Part shown: positions 25,056 to 37,521 of the stretch, in pieces
How the letters are laid out: every line of letters starts with the position of its first letter
Position numbering within the stretch: position 1 is the first letter of the stretch
NCBI GenBank assembly: GCA_949358305.1
Contig: OX442317.1
Span: 7,320,186 to 7,384,185 of the forward strand
DNA: 64,000 nucleotides
Direction of reading: 5' to 3'
Source: Strigamia acuminata
Lineage: Eukaryota > Arthropoda > Chilopoda > Geophilomorpha > Linotaeniidae
Notes under the pieces: generated by a model
The model's database searches: none
What the model saw: the letters and a program-made list of their open reading frames with translations, nothing else
What the model was told of the DNA's origin: nothing
Program-made: the position numbers and the translations under genes

Positions 25056-26451
25056 CAGTGACTCAAAAAATTGTTCACATGTTTGTAGTAGTATCTTTAA
25101 TTGGCAAAAAAAAGATTTATAATGATTTCTCAGAAAAAAAATATTTTAAATTTTAACACAAATAGCTCATGATCTTTCAGAAAAAGTAAATAATTTTTAA
25201 AAATTTCAAAAAACAAAAAAGATATGACCGAAAAAGCATCGTTCTTTCATGTGAACAATTATTTTGCCATAGAACTTTCATGGATTTTAATGTTGTGTAT
25301 GACCTCCTTTTGCCTTGAGAACTTCAGAAATATGTTGGGGCAAACTGTCAATTAACTTTAGACATGTGCCTTTACTTATTGTGTCCCAAACCTTTTCAAT
25401 TCTCTTTTCAATTGTCATGTTGAAACACTACATTTTTCGTTTTAAGCTTGTAGTATTTTAATGTTCCCATCAAATAGTGCAATACAATTCTGCATTCATT
25501 ATTCCATCAATACTATCAAGATTTCGTGTTCCATTAGCAGGTATGCATCTCCAAAACATTAAGAAACTACCTTCATGTTTTACTGTTGGGATCATCTGGT
25601 GCAATTGTAGTGCTGATTTTTGTTTTTTCCAGCACTCTTTGCGTCCATCACTTCCTAAACGGTAAATCTTTGTTTCATCTGAGAAAATAACCCTTTTCCA
25701 ATGGTACATTGTCCAGTCTTTGTACTTTTGGGCAAATTCCATTCTGAGGCGTTTATGACGAGCTGTTAATAAGGGCTTTTTAACATTGACTGATGACTTC
25801 AATCTATTTCTCTTTAGCACATTTAGTACAGTTTGAGCACTAACAACATTGTTATGATGTTTAGCAAGATCAATTTGCATGTCTACAGCTGTATCTAGGC
25901 GAACTGATGTAACTGCCCTAACAATGTTTCGCTCCTGTGTGGCTGTTAGAATTTTTGGGCGACCTAATTTTTGTTTTTTTGCATCTAAAGCATATGTTTT
26001 GTGAATTCTAAACACACATCCAATGCTAACTCGGACTTCTGCAGCAATTTTTCAAACAGAAATCCCTTTTTCAACTAATGCTAGAACATTTTGTCTTTTT
26101 TGCAATTAGAGAGGGCACATGATGATTTCTAATGTTTAAAATACAGCTATGATACATAATCTTGCTATATAACCCCAATTTCAAATATACGTGCACAATA
26201 ACAGTGGTTCCAACACCAAAAATCAATCACATTGGAGCAGCCAAAAAATTGTTTACATGAAAGAACGATACTTTTTCGGTCATATCTTTTTTGTTTTTTG
26301 AAATTTTTAAAAATTATTTACTTTTTCTGAAAGATCAAGAGCTATTTGTGTTAAAATTTAAAATATTTTCTTTCTGAGAAATCATTATAAATCTTTTTTT
26401 TGCCAATTAAAGATACTACTACAAACATGTGAACAATTTTTTGAGTCACTG
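25056..26451 (-). mobile_element. Tc1-type transposon with about 210-bp terminal inverted repeats
   Basis: The 1396-bp element is flanked by TA at 25054-25055 and 26452-26453. The termini read CAGTGACTCAAAAAATTGTT on both strands, and the inverted repeats extend to about 25267 and from about 26240 with few mismatches. Each terminal repeat carries an outer word ATTGTTCACATG and, at its inner end, the same word in inverted orientation. These may be paired transposase-binding sites. The single gene is on the minus strand and is broken. Confidence 0.95.
25287..26120 (-). pseudogene. Tc1-family transposase, inactivated by stops, frameshift and internal deletion
   Basis: Reading from an ATG at 26120, the frame meets a stop at 26108-26106 and another at 26054-26052. 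The second stop interrupts the first helix-turn-helix, between VEKGISV and KIAAEVRVSIGCVF. An open run of 181 codons follows. It contains the GRPKILTATQERNIVRAV second DNA-binding region, the RHKRLRMEFAQKYKDW stretch, and the first catalytic aspartate in VIFSDETKIY. A frameshift follows YCTI near 25470. The frame resumes with GTLKYYKLKTKNVVFQHDN, which holds the second catalytic aspartate, and then jumps to EKRIEKVWDTISKG and the normal C-terminal tail ending at 25287. The segment with the DPKHTS and DLNPIEHLW motifs and the third catalytic acid is deleted. Short direct repeats CTTTTCAATT (25392-25401 and 25404-25413) lie at the junction. Full-length relatives are about 340 residues. Confidence 0.93.
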
Positions 26452-26453
26452 TA

Positions 26454-29400
26454 GATGTAGATAGTCACTTAATTATTGAATAGATCATAACAGATGGTGT
26501 CTTGTAGACGGGTTGGTTTCCTGGGTGCAAACTGCTGCAGTCAGTTTGATCATTACATTATTCAAATACGTGACGTTGAATTACTATTCCAACATTTCTC
26601 TCTTTTTTATACAATTTGCCCTGGAATCATACATCCAACTTTTTAATAGATTTTAATGAGGGACTTCGCTCATTCCTACAACGTTCCTTCTGAAATAATT
26701 AGAAAGGAAATGATGCTCTATAAGTATATATCAAAAGCAAGTTTTAAATTAAAACGTATTTGTCATGTGAGTAACCGGGGAAAAAAAAATTCAATTTATC
26801 TCGAGCTAATCTTTTCTTTACTATTTATCTTGATGAGATCTGTGTTTATTAAAACTGGCTATCTTGTTTTCTTTTAATATTCACCCATTTTTTTTCTTTT
26901 AATATACTTTTATTCAGATGGCAGAGATGATTATCCAACGTAAAGTGCACTCAAGCTGTCTTCAATTTACGTTGCGTTTCATATGTTAGCACATAGCAGA
27001 ATGCAGTGCGTGTTTGTAGTGCTGCGAGAAGTTCATAAACAAGTTTTTCTTGCAGTCTGCATTCTGTGCATTTTAAATTTTTAAGATCCAGGGAGTTAAG
27101 TCAGTGAGGGAATGGTTGTCATGGCAATTTTTTTTTTTTTTTTTTTTTTTAAATTAAAATATTTTTTATATTAAACTCCTGAGTATCTCATTCATCATTT
27201 TCTGCAATCGGTGAACACTCGATTTTGATACTTGTTTTGCTCTTATTGGAATAAAAATTGAAAACTCATCAAATCGAAGCTGTCATCGTACTCATCAACG
27301 ATGAATTTATTATCTGGGTAATTTTATTTTTATTATAGTTTATATTTTTTATGCAATAAGGAATAGGTGATGACTTATTTGAGGCTGCTCACACTGAGGA
27401 ATGTCGGCTGTATGCTTTGGACGTTTTATTGCTGTTGTGTGCTGTGAATTTGTGAATAGAACTTTTCACAACAGATACAACGGCACTTTGGATTGAAAAG
27501 TCGAAAATGATAGATATTGGTTACAATTTTAAACCTATATTTATATACAACCAATTCTGCTCTTTTTTCGCTCGATATCTAGAAAAATAAATTGAATTGC
27601 GTTTTTACTCGATTTCTTTTGGTTTAACACGGTTAAAAAAAATTGTCTCGTATTGACTAATTATTTGTACTATTTATTTGAAATAATTGAGAATTCTTTG
27701 AAACAATTTAGCCGCTTTAATTGGAGCAAAAATACATTTTCCGGCAAGCAACTTAACGAATGGCAGGAATGAAAGCAACCATATCATTGAAATTAATCAT
27801 TTGGTTTTTCTTTTTCGTTTTTCTTTTACAGTTGATGATTTTTCTCTCTCTTATCAACACAGCGAGATGACAGATCATTTAAAAGCACAATGTGACTATG
27901 AATAAAAGAAGCGCAGATTGATTCACCGCTCGATACAAGTTAAATGTTTAATGAACGTCCTTCGAGCCAGCCGATACTAGTATAATCTGACATGGGATTT
28001 GGGATATTGGAAGACAGCATGGAAAGAAGTTAATATAAAGACGTCTAAAGGGTATTGGGAGCGAAATGATGCAACATAAAAGCCCTTGACCGATTTCTAA
28101 TATTTGTTGCTGATGTGCTGAATGCATGATTGGTTTTATGAGTAATAAGACTAAGACAGAATGTTGTTGCGGATTTCATTACTTGGATTTCATTATTAGG
28201 AATGGAATTGCAGCCTGCAGTTGGGCAATAGGATGTGCGGGCGTGTGTCTGTCACCCAAGATGTCTCTTATTGATTTCTATCTTGTCTTGCAGGTTACGT
28301 GATTACGGTTGGGAGAATTGCGACTTGGAACGTGGTTTGCCAGTTTATCGGAGAGTATAATATGAGTGGTATCGGAGAAGAGGGGCGTTGGTTGATGTCT
28401 GCTTTATTTCCAAGTAAAGTGCAGGGAGGAACTTGCATTCGCAGGCCGCGCTAAGCGTGGGAATTGCGACGAGTGTTTTGGATATCTCTCCCGGGATGGT
28501 GTTGGAATGGCGTTTGTTTTATCGTTGCGGATATTCTAATTATGGGCGTGTTTTTGCGGTTTGTCGATCATAAGGGTTCTGGCTTGATATCGACACGCGT
28601 TCCGGTGCTTGTCGCTTGATCTACAAGCGCTGTTTTTGGACTAATGAGAAGGATTGGGTTTTAATAAGTGTTTAAAGGTGAATTTGTTGCAGAGGTCTCG
28701 ATTACGGAGTCGAGAAATATGTGCAAACGGCTGAAATGTTTGTGCGGATAATTAGAGCACGTCTTGCACTCGGTACATTAATGAGCTGAAATCTTAAATA
28801 GCAATGCTCGGGGAATTAAAAGTTACTCACTTCACGTGTTTAGTTTTTATGGGTGAGAAATATCCATCAATCTTTTCAATTCGCCGGTAAAAACGCGCAT
28901 TAAAAGCTAATTATTTTGTGTTTTATGTTTATGTATTGCTCGCGCTTCCTTAGGTGCGAAAAACGTTAAAGACAAATTATCTCGAATGCTTGGAATTCCA
29001 GGAAGTCGCGCAAACATAGATGTTGAGCCAATCATAAACCAGACCCGCGATTTAACTACTAAAATGAATTAATTACTCGAATCTGAAGGAAATCAAAAAT
29101 TAATTGCACATCAACGTGCTTAAATAATAAATCGTGGATGAATGATGCATTATCCACAATACATGGCAGATGCGATTAAACTATTAAATGTTTTATTTTG
29201 CCTTTCATTAATTAGAGGGCCAGCAAAGATTTAAATTAGTTGGAAACTGTAAACTCTCCTTGGTGCGCAATGACCAACCAACACCGCAAGTCCAGTAATG
29301 AGGTTCAATGAAATACGATGAGGTCGGTGTGACCCTTTTGCTCACTTCACAAGCAAATTAATTCCGTCGAATAATTGTGCGCCACCCAAACGATAACGCA

Positions 29401-29796
29401 GCGTTGCCCTCGCGCCATGTGCTCCGCTAAGCTTGTACACATTTCAGTTTGAAGTTCGAGGCGTACACCTGGGGCAGATGTGTGAGAAAGTGGAACGTGT
29501 TTGTGTTTGCTGCTTGCGCAAAACTTGCTTTCCTATTAATTAATTAATTTCCCAAGGAAGGAATGTTCTTATCAAAAGTGAAATCTTGAGAAAGTGCACG
29601 TGTCATGAAGAATTATTGTCCCTTTTTTTGGTGTTTGAAAAAAAAATTGATAAAATACGGTAGGCCATCGTTATTTAGGTATCGCCAGGCCCTAAGCTGC
29701 AATGTGGAGAATCACAAATAGTCACGTGACCCCTACAGAATGAGGGAGAGGGAGAAAAACAATAAGACTTAATCACTCAAGGACAAACTCACAACA
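26454..29796. other. No gene recognised
   Basis: The interval holds a T homopolymer at about 27129-27150 and a less AT-rich, strongly G/T-biased block at about 28240-28760. I find no product in that block on either strand. The rest is AT-rich non-coding sequence. Confidence 0.45.
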
Positions 29797-29798
29797 TA

Positions 29799-29982
29799 CA
29801 GTCGAAACTTTTTATAACGAATTGCAAGGGACCCGAAAAATCGATTTGTTATAACGAGAATTCGTTATATCAAAATTTTTTAACATGGTGTTTTATGGCC
29901 AGCCAACCAAATCGGCCATTTTTACGTATTCGTTATATCGATAATTCGTTATATCGCGATTCGTTATAAAGAGCTTCGACTG
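29799..29982. mobile_element. Pogo/Tigger-type MITE, copy 2
   Basis: The 184-bp element is flanked by TA at 29797-29798 and 29983-29984. The left end is CAGTCGAAACTTTTTATAAC and the right end GTTATAAAGAGCTTCGACTG. Its interior (AAGGGACCCGAAAAATCGAT, GGCCAGCCAACCAAAT) is the reverse complement of the interior of 20415-20582, so the two copies lie in opposite orientation. It is non-coding. Confidence 0.88.
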
Positions 29983-32900
29983 TATACCCATATTCGGTGA
30001 AGTTCAGTAACCAAGTGAGGGCACAATGCGTGGGGCAGCGTTGTGCTGCTCCACTGAACTTCACTGCGGGGCCCTTTCATGGTATATCCGACCCTGATAA
30101 CGCCGTTCTTATAGCATCGCTTAGTGCTGACTTTACTTAACGGCAGTAAATGGGGTTTGCCTGTACATGTATTGCAAATGCAGGTAATATTTTTCAATTA
30201 AATTAGAGTTTTAAATGATTTATTTGTGTAATATTATCTCAATATGACGTGTATTGTGCTGAATTTCTCATTGTTCATTACAAACACGAGATCATACTGT
30301 GGAGTGGATTATCTCAAATTTGTAGCTTTGTCACCGCGCGTGCTTCTGCTTAGAACGCATTAGTTCAGATTAGTTTAGAATTAGAGCGCGGTGCTGCTTT
30401 AAATTGTGACATTGGAATTTAATCTGCTCACAATTTTCAAGGGGATTAAGCAACAAATATATATATATATATATATATTTTTTTTCGTAGAATGGTTTGA
30501 CAAAATTAAAATTAAATAAGCTTAATTTATTTTAATTCATTTCTTTCTGTGGAAATGTGATTAGATTGGTTTCCAAGCCGACAACAGAGAGTAATAGCTA
30601 TAGCGGAGATGAACGCCCAAGTCATGTATAATGAATGAGGACACACATAGCAATTCAGGTATTTGGCCTTTATTAAGTTATCAAGGGGAGGTGGTGGTTG
30701 AGCCATGATGCAGAGAGCAGTGCACTATGGTCAGTGCAATTGGATCATTTCGTCTATACTTACATATCGATCATCTCAAGTTCAACCCGTGAGGTGGCGA
30801 CCGGCCGATCTGATCAGCCGAGTCGTGAGTCGGGGTTGCTGAGTGCAATACGACTATCTGATTCACTCTGTCAGAGTGCACCCTTTATTCCTTTTGGTCC
30901 ATTTCATGGACTTATTCACTTTGTTTAGTCTGTAGCATCACATATACAGGTAGACCCATGCGGATCGTAGTGGTCACACAGATAATACTTATTCTAACAA
31001 TAAACTTACTACTTTAAGCAGAAAAAATTGGAGTTGGAACAAACTATCTTAATTTGCATTGCAAGGTGATTTGTCCATTTCGTCCATCGTGATACTGTAG
31101 TAAAGTGTTTGGTCGAATTTTTGCGAACAATCGGTGGAAATTTGAAGCGAGGAAAATTGTGTTTGTTTACACTTGTGTTTACACGTGTTTGACGTGCAAT
31201 TTGTAGTTATACGCCTAAAATCGGTCTTGTAAATTATCAGTGGTGCCAATTTTCGCGTAAATTATGTAGTAACTTATTCAAGGGTCTAAATTACTTTTTG
31301 ATTTAGGTTAGAATTTTTATTTTTTAAATTTAATTTTGATTACCGGTATTATTTGCATGTAGATTTGATTTTCTTTTGGCCACTACGCTCTCAAGTCTCA
31401 TCCAAGAGATATATGACGATTGACGGAACCTCATCTCCATGTAAGTAGTTTTTTTTCTTCTGTTTAAATCACTCATTTTGCAGTTCGAAGTTATTATTAG
31501 AAGGTTAAAAAAATTATTACCAATATTTACATTGGGATTTTATATTTGCTAATGAGATTTTTCGAGATATTTAAAATTCCTGATTGACAGCTTTTATTTG
31601 TGAATTTCGAATTTATTCTATTTATGGTTACGAATGATTAATTTTTTAATCGCATAATTTCTTCATAAATTCCAAAAATTAATTGTTTCCATGATGGGGG
31701 TGGACGGGACACACCAAAGCTACAAAACGTGACAGAGTATGTTTTAAATCTAAAGCGACATCGACAATTAAGAAATAAAGTAGACAAAATGAGCTTAAAG
31801 GCAATAATTGTCGCGAACATCTGGTTGGTTGACCCATCACGGTCATCACTTATATGTAATGTTCCCAAAAGTGACCCCTAATAAGATTGCATAGACCCGA
31901 GAAACGGCTCATTTCTACGATTCGCAAAATTAAGTACTCCCTCCTCTTCCTTCCACAGCACCCCACTCACTTCGCTCCAATGTGGCTCCAATAAAAGCTA
32001 ATGGAGCGCCGAGATCTGTCCATTCCAATAGTGACCCTGCAGGCCACGGAAAAGTTGGCGCAAAGCATTCAAGACAGTGTGTTTACTACCTCTTACCATC
32101 CTTTTAGAGTTTTCCTCACTAAAAGAGCCAACCCAACACAATATTGTACATGTTCCAAGTCAGCTTTGGAATGCCATATGCTCAAGTTGAATGGGTGCTG
32201 CTGCTCGCACGTTTTAAGAGCCCTCAATCTCGTGGACGTGGCTGCACGTACAGTCGAGTCGGCCGAGTTAGGGTTGAAGTATGGGCAATTGTTATGGCGA
32301 GGGCGGGAGAAAGAGGCGGTTTTCGAACGCGCCAAAAGTATTATTACCTTCTTTGGGTGGGAAATGCGGTAAGTGGTTTGGATCCACTGGTTTTGTTTGA
32401 TGATTTAGGACTGACGTTCTGCATTTTTGTGGAGAATTAATGCGTGTTTGTGATAAATGATTTAATGCGGCGTGATTGATAATCTGGAGTTTGTAGTGGG
32501 AATCGCTTAAGAGTTTGTCACTGTCAATTAGAATCTGCAACGGAATGATGTGTTGTTGCATCGATATTTGCTGTTGGGAAATTGTTTTCGATTCCCTCGG
32601 AGCGTGGTTTTTAGTAGTTTTGCGTTCATTAATGATGCACAGAGTTTTTGAGTTAGTTTTGTGAGTTTTCGTTTCCCAGCGGTGTTTAATTATACCTAAT
32701 TGATTCCAGAGATGAACATTTCTGTTTAATTCTCAGTTCTGACGTGAAACCATGGGAAGAAGCTTTCAGTTTTGTTTGAAATGAAGAAAGGTTTGGCAAA
32801 CAACTGATGGTTTTTGAGTTAACGTAAAAATCAAACACATTTAACGCTAAAAGGGAAAGTAAAAATAAATATTCTCACATTTCGTCTCCGAGGCGGGTCC

Positions 32901-33199
32901 GGGAAAATAATTACTTAAACCATAATTGTTGTGCAGTGAAGTGACAACTTCGCACCGAGGGACAAAATAGGAGCCACTCAGAAACACGAGTGGCTCGAAA
33001 GCGGTACAAACAGTGACCAAGACAATTTTTTTTTTTCATTCTCTCTCCACTAACATTCTATCACTCACTCAAAGTGGAAGTGACAAGTCGGCCGAAGCAC
33101 GAAAAGTGCTCGAACCGAGCAATTTTATTAGCAATTAGGCAAAATCTCATCCCATTTTAGTAAATAAAAATCAAATAATTTATATTATCTTATTTTACG

Positions 33200-33279
33200 G
33201 AATAGTAGCCGCAGCTGACACACCGAGAATACCGTATTTTTGCAAAAGTACGGTATTGTTTCCATATTTAACCTCACAA
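33200..33279. repeat. 80-bp dispersed repeat, partner of 42639-42718 (opposite orientation)
   Basis: The sequence GAATAGTAGCCGCAGCTGAC, then AATACCGTATTTTTGCAAAA and GTACGGTATTGTTTCC, is found as its reverse complement at 42639-42718 with few differences. Related GCCGCGGCTCT words with adjacent AT-rich sequence recur near 42530 and 45436. It is probably a further MITE-like family whose ends I could not fix. Confidence 0.6.
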
Positions 33280-36200
33280 AGATGAATGTTTGGCGTGTAC
33301 ACTTGAGTAAATATTGTGGATTTTAAATTTACTGCACTCGCGAGAAGCAGTAGTCAATTATTAGGCGATAATCATTCATCCACGGCACAATTTCTTCACT
33401 CGGAATGAAAAATCATTAAAAAGATTTGAATGCACGCAGATGTATCTGCTTGAATTGCCGATTTCTTTTGAGTGATGAGGTGCAGTTCAATTCGTACAGC
33501 GGTAGACGATCAGTGCTATCTTTTATCTGTTTCCTTCTCTTGCACATCTCATCCTTCCCTTGAGAAATGTCAAGAGAAACTAGCTGATCAATAAAAGGCT
33601 TTTTCCAACCACGACCTTTTCCCGCTGACAGCACCAAGAGAAATTTCCTTTACTACGCTGGACCTGTGAAGCCTTTTTTTTTTTTTATTCCACCAGGTTA
33701 TGATAACGAACCTGGAAGTCCTCTATATCGAGTGAAAAGTGACACCTCTCTTGCTGCAGTCCCATGTTAACGCTTAGGGCAAGCTTCCAATTACAGTTGA
33801 AAGAAACATGACTTTGCTAGTCTTCACTCCCTCAAGAAAATGCCACGAGCGTTTAGTGTCCCTTTACTTTATCCGAAGAGTTGTTTTTGTATTGGATGCT
33901 GGTTTTTCTTCTTTTTTTTTAATAGTGTGTTTGTAGAAAAGTTGGTGTTGAAATAAAGTGAAGTCGGGGAAATCGATGGAGATGGAGTGTGAAGAAGATA
34001 AATGCCGGCAAAAAATTGCAATTTTATTTTTTCTATTAAAGGGATTATGGGTGGGTGGGTGTAGTCAAGTTATGGTTTATTTGTTTGTTTGGAGTCGGTA
34101 TTTGATGGGGAAATACCAATTTTAATTAAGTGGTTTTGAAGGTTTTAAATTTTTATTTTTTTGGTTGGTGTTTGATGTATTAATTTACGGGGAATGTGTT
34201 TTAATCTTAACGCTTTACGAGCATTGTAATATTAACACTGAAATTAGCGTCGAATGATGGTTCCGATACTAAAATTAAGCCAATGGCGACGGAATTCTTC
34301 ACCGCTAATTTTTGAATTAATTAATCAGGGATTCTAATTTTAATCACCTTTCTAAGCTTTGAGATGTATTAGCGATTAAGTCAGCGCAGAAGTTGGCAGA
34401 GCGAGGCGTTATGCATTCATTTTAAACGAGGCTGTTTACTCTGAAAACTTTACCCCGAAAATTCAATTTTTAATTTTTAAGAACTAACGGTTTGCACAGA
34501 TGAAAATCAAAACGTGTTTTCCACCATTTTTTCACTGGATGAATGTAAAATCGTATTAAATGTGCAATTACCGCGAGTAAATACGTTTAGTAACCACCAA
34601 ATAAATTGATTTGCGAAATTATTTGACTGAAATAAAGTAGTCCCCTTTCGAAAGCACGCTTTCCAGAGCTTATCTCTAAGCTGCTTTGCAGGCTCAAAGA
34701 AGCCCTTTTTATCGCGCAAAAATTATTTGAATGGATTTAATTAGCTGTACCATTTTTCATTACAGTTAGAGGCGAAGATATAATTTATTGCTTTAATGCT
34801 TGTCGTCTTAATCGTTCGCTTTCGAGTTAAACAGAGTGCAATGCAGAAGATGTGTTCGGTTTTCAGGTGGGAATAGAGTAGAGTATACAAAAGGCTTGCG
34901 AGCAACTCTCATTGTTGTACATCACAAGCTGGAGAATACAATTTCGACAATAAAAAAGAAAGTAAGTTGAAAATGGAGTCGCAAAATGTAACTTGTTCAT
35001 AAAAGATGTCGTTGAGTTGTTTGTCGGTTGTGATGACAACAAAGGGAGCAACAAGATCAGGAAAGAGATGATGTTGTTGTTGAACAATGCGCTGTTGTGG
35101 TGGTAAGATGCTTTTTTGGGACTGTTTTTCCATTGTGAGTTTGTCACATGTTTTTGTTAAATTTCTTTATTTTCTTATGTTCAAAGCAGTTGATTTTGTT
35201 TTGGGGAAAAAAATATCAAGTGGAGTGTGATTATGATGAATAAAGGGACGTTAGCGGAGGACATTTGTTACCATATTTAGTTTTCCTGTGGGTAAGATGT
35301 GTGGGAAAGCGTATTTTATCGGTTTAAAAAGGAAGTAGAAAGCGGATGATTAATGGATCTATCGTGGATTAGTCTAGTCTTGTAGTTGTCTTGATCCCAC
35401 AGCCATTATATATGCCGAACAATCTTTCCACGTTGAAGTCTTTATTTCACATTATTCTTTAGAATTGGATTTTAATTTTTTCACGAAATTTAAGATTATT
35501 TGTCGTATTTAAATGGGTTTTTTTTTAGATTTAACATTTTGGGATGGAGGAAAAATAAATAAACGTGTTTAAACATGAGCTCTACTTTAAAAATGATTTT
35601 ATTTCACATTTTTTTAAAAAGCTGTTTGTCTGTTTTTAATCTGTCATTCATGCACTTAGGCGTCTTTATGAATGGTTCTTGTTTCATTTTTCACTATTCC
35701 TTGCTGATGTGTTTTTTTTTTTGCTGATGTATAAAAATGGATGTGTAGGTTGCTCTTATTTGTATGTGACCACTCACAAGATAAAACGAGAGATACTGGG
35801 TTGAGTAATGTGCACTATCTACCCTTGTGAACAAAGAAAGGGAAGGATTTTTGCAACTTAAGTGCAAGCTACAAACATGAAAAGTTGGTGGGAGTGAGAA
35901 CAGGTGTCTTACCTCGTGTGTATGGGGCCTTAAGTAAGTTCTTGGTGGTAATTTGTCGGATGCCTCAAATCATAAGTTAAGAGATGATATTCACACGTGT
36001 GAGAAATGTGTAAAGTTGCACGCGCAGACTTCACATTCGTGTAATTTTTTTAAAAGGCAAACTTTACAGTTACACTACGGATATTATGGGAAAACAAAAC
36101 ACCAGGACTTTACGGTAAAATGTAATCAATTTTTTTTTTCCTTTTTTTTTCTTTTGAATGTTTTTGAAAGTTTTTTCATTTTTTAAATTGGCAAGTTTAT

Positions 36201-36406
36201 TTTACAAAGACCTCGACTACTGCAGTCAATTTCAAAATTCAATAAATCTAATAAGTTCTTTTCTCAACATATATATGCCTGCATAATTGAATATTTTCAA
36301 TGGAACACACTGCCCCTATGTCCCGGTTTTATAAATTGGAAATTTCCGGTCTTGCAAAAATAAATTTTGCGTTTTGATTAGTTTTAAAATAAACAATAAT
36401 TTTACT

Positions 36407-36562
36407 CATATGGTTGAAAAATACATTGAAATAAAGATTGAAATGTGTTTTGTAATGCATTAGGCTTCAGGAGAATGCATTTGTAATACATTTTTGCATG
36501 CTATTCGTTTGCAATTGATAATAGATTTTGTAAAATGTAAAATGCATTCCCAATATTGTAAA
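36407..36562. mobile_element. MITE family A, copy
   Basis: It begins CATATGGTTGAAAAATACATTG, the family terminus with one change. It continues with TTTTGTAATGCATT, TTGTAATACATTTTTGCATG and GATTTTGTAAAATGTAAAATGC, parallel to the copy at 10640-10812. The right end is unclear. Confidence 0.6.
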
Positions 36563-37389
36563 TTCTCTCATAGTACGCGGGTCATCTGGATTTTGTAATT
36601 AGTGTGCGGGGTTCTATTAGCAAACGGGATAAAATATCTTTTTGAACAGTATGGATAGTTTAAGCTGTAAAACTGATTAAAACGCATGTATTTGTTATTT
36701 AAATTGAAATTAAATTTCAGCAGTAAAGTTGGATTGATGAAGTAAAACCGCTGTGTTGGTTCCGGTTTACAACTCCACTTTAGGAAAACCGGAAGTAGGA
36801 GCCATCAGTTGCTGTGAACATTATTTTAAAACACTGGGAATGACTAAATTTGTTAGGGGAAATTATTTCTTTGGTGTGATGTAACTGTTGTTGGTGCCCA
36901 AGTGTTAAATCCCACAATGCATTGGTCAACTTTCAACCAGACCCATTTCCTGTTTGGAACCCTGCCCTGGTTTCATCTCTTTTCCAAGATTAAATCACAT
37001 GATGCGAGCTCTGCAGGATCCAGGTCACTCGAATCTGATTGTCAAGGGTGACATCCAACCAATCCAATCCAGATCCACCGGTGTGAACAATAAATAATCC
37101 ATGTGGAGTAGAAATTATTTGGATTTTAAATTTGATTGTTGCTGCCATCGACACGCAACAAGAATGCAAAAAAATCGGACATTTATTATTCATTGTTTGT
37201 TGGAAAATCTGTAAGTTTGATGGGCCACCCGTAAATTTTATATTATGGGAAAACTGCATGAAATTTTGATTATCTTAATCATACAACTTGTCAGATATTT
37301 CTGGCGTATCAAAAGGCTTTAAATATGTATTTATTCACTGACTCTCGGGCATCGGACTTTGACCCCTGCCCTCAGTCCACTTCCCTACC

Positions 37390-37403
37390 GTAAGGGGTTT
37401 ACG
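37390..37403. repeat. 14-bp direct repeat, left copy (GTAAGGGGTTTACG)
   Basis: This is identical to 38056-38069. The two copies bracket the fold-back element at 37522-37960, 652 bp apart. The word is itself partly palindromic (GTAA...TTAC). It may mark the limits of a larger element or be a local duplication. Confidence 0.5.
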
Positions 37404-37521
37404 TTTGATGTGTTTTCAACCAATATTGGAATCAGGTGGAGAGCGGGAAATAATGTGACCGTTGGTGTAATTGAAATTTACATAATTTATTTATTTACAG
37501 GTTAAAAATACCGGTTATAGT

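Larger units (their letters stand above)
29985..37389. other. No gene recognised
   Basis: This is AT-rich sequence with an (AT)n tract at about 30458-30478, one half of an 80-bp inverted repeat at 33200-33279, and a family A MITE copy at about 36407-36562. Frames near 32000-32440 are open on both strands but show no family signature. Confidence 0.45.

Noticed and set aside
32001-32440. Overlapping open frames of 80-123 codons on both strands
   Set aside because: None resembles a known family, and the frames overlap each other in all directions, as expected by chance in a locally less AT-rich patch.
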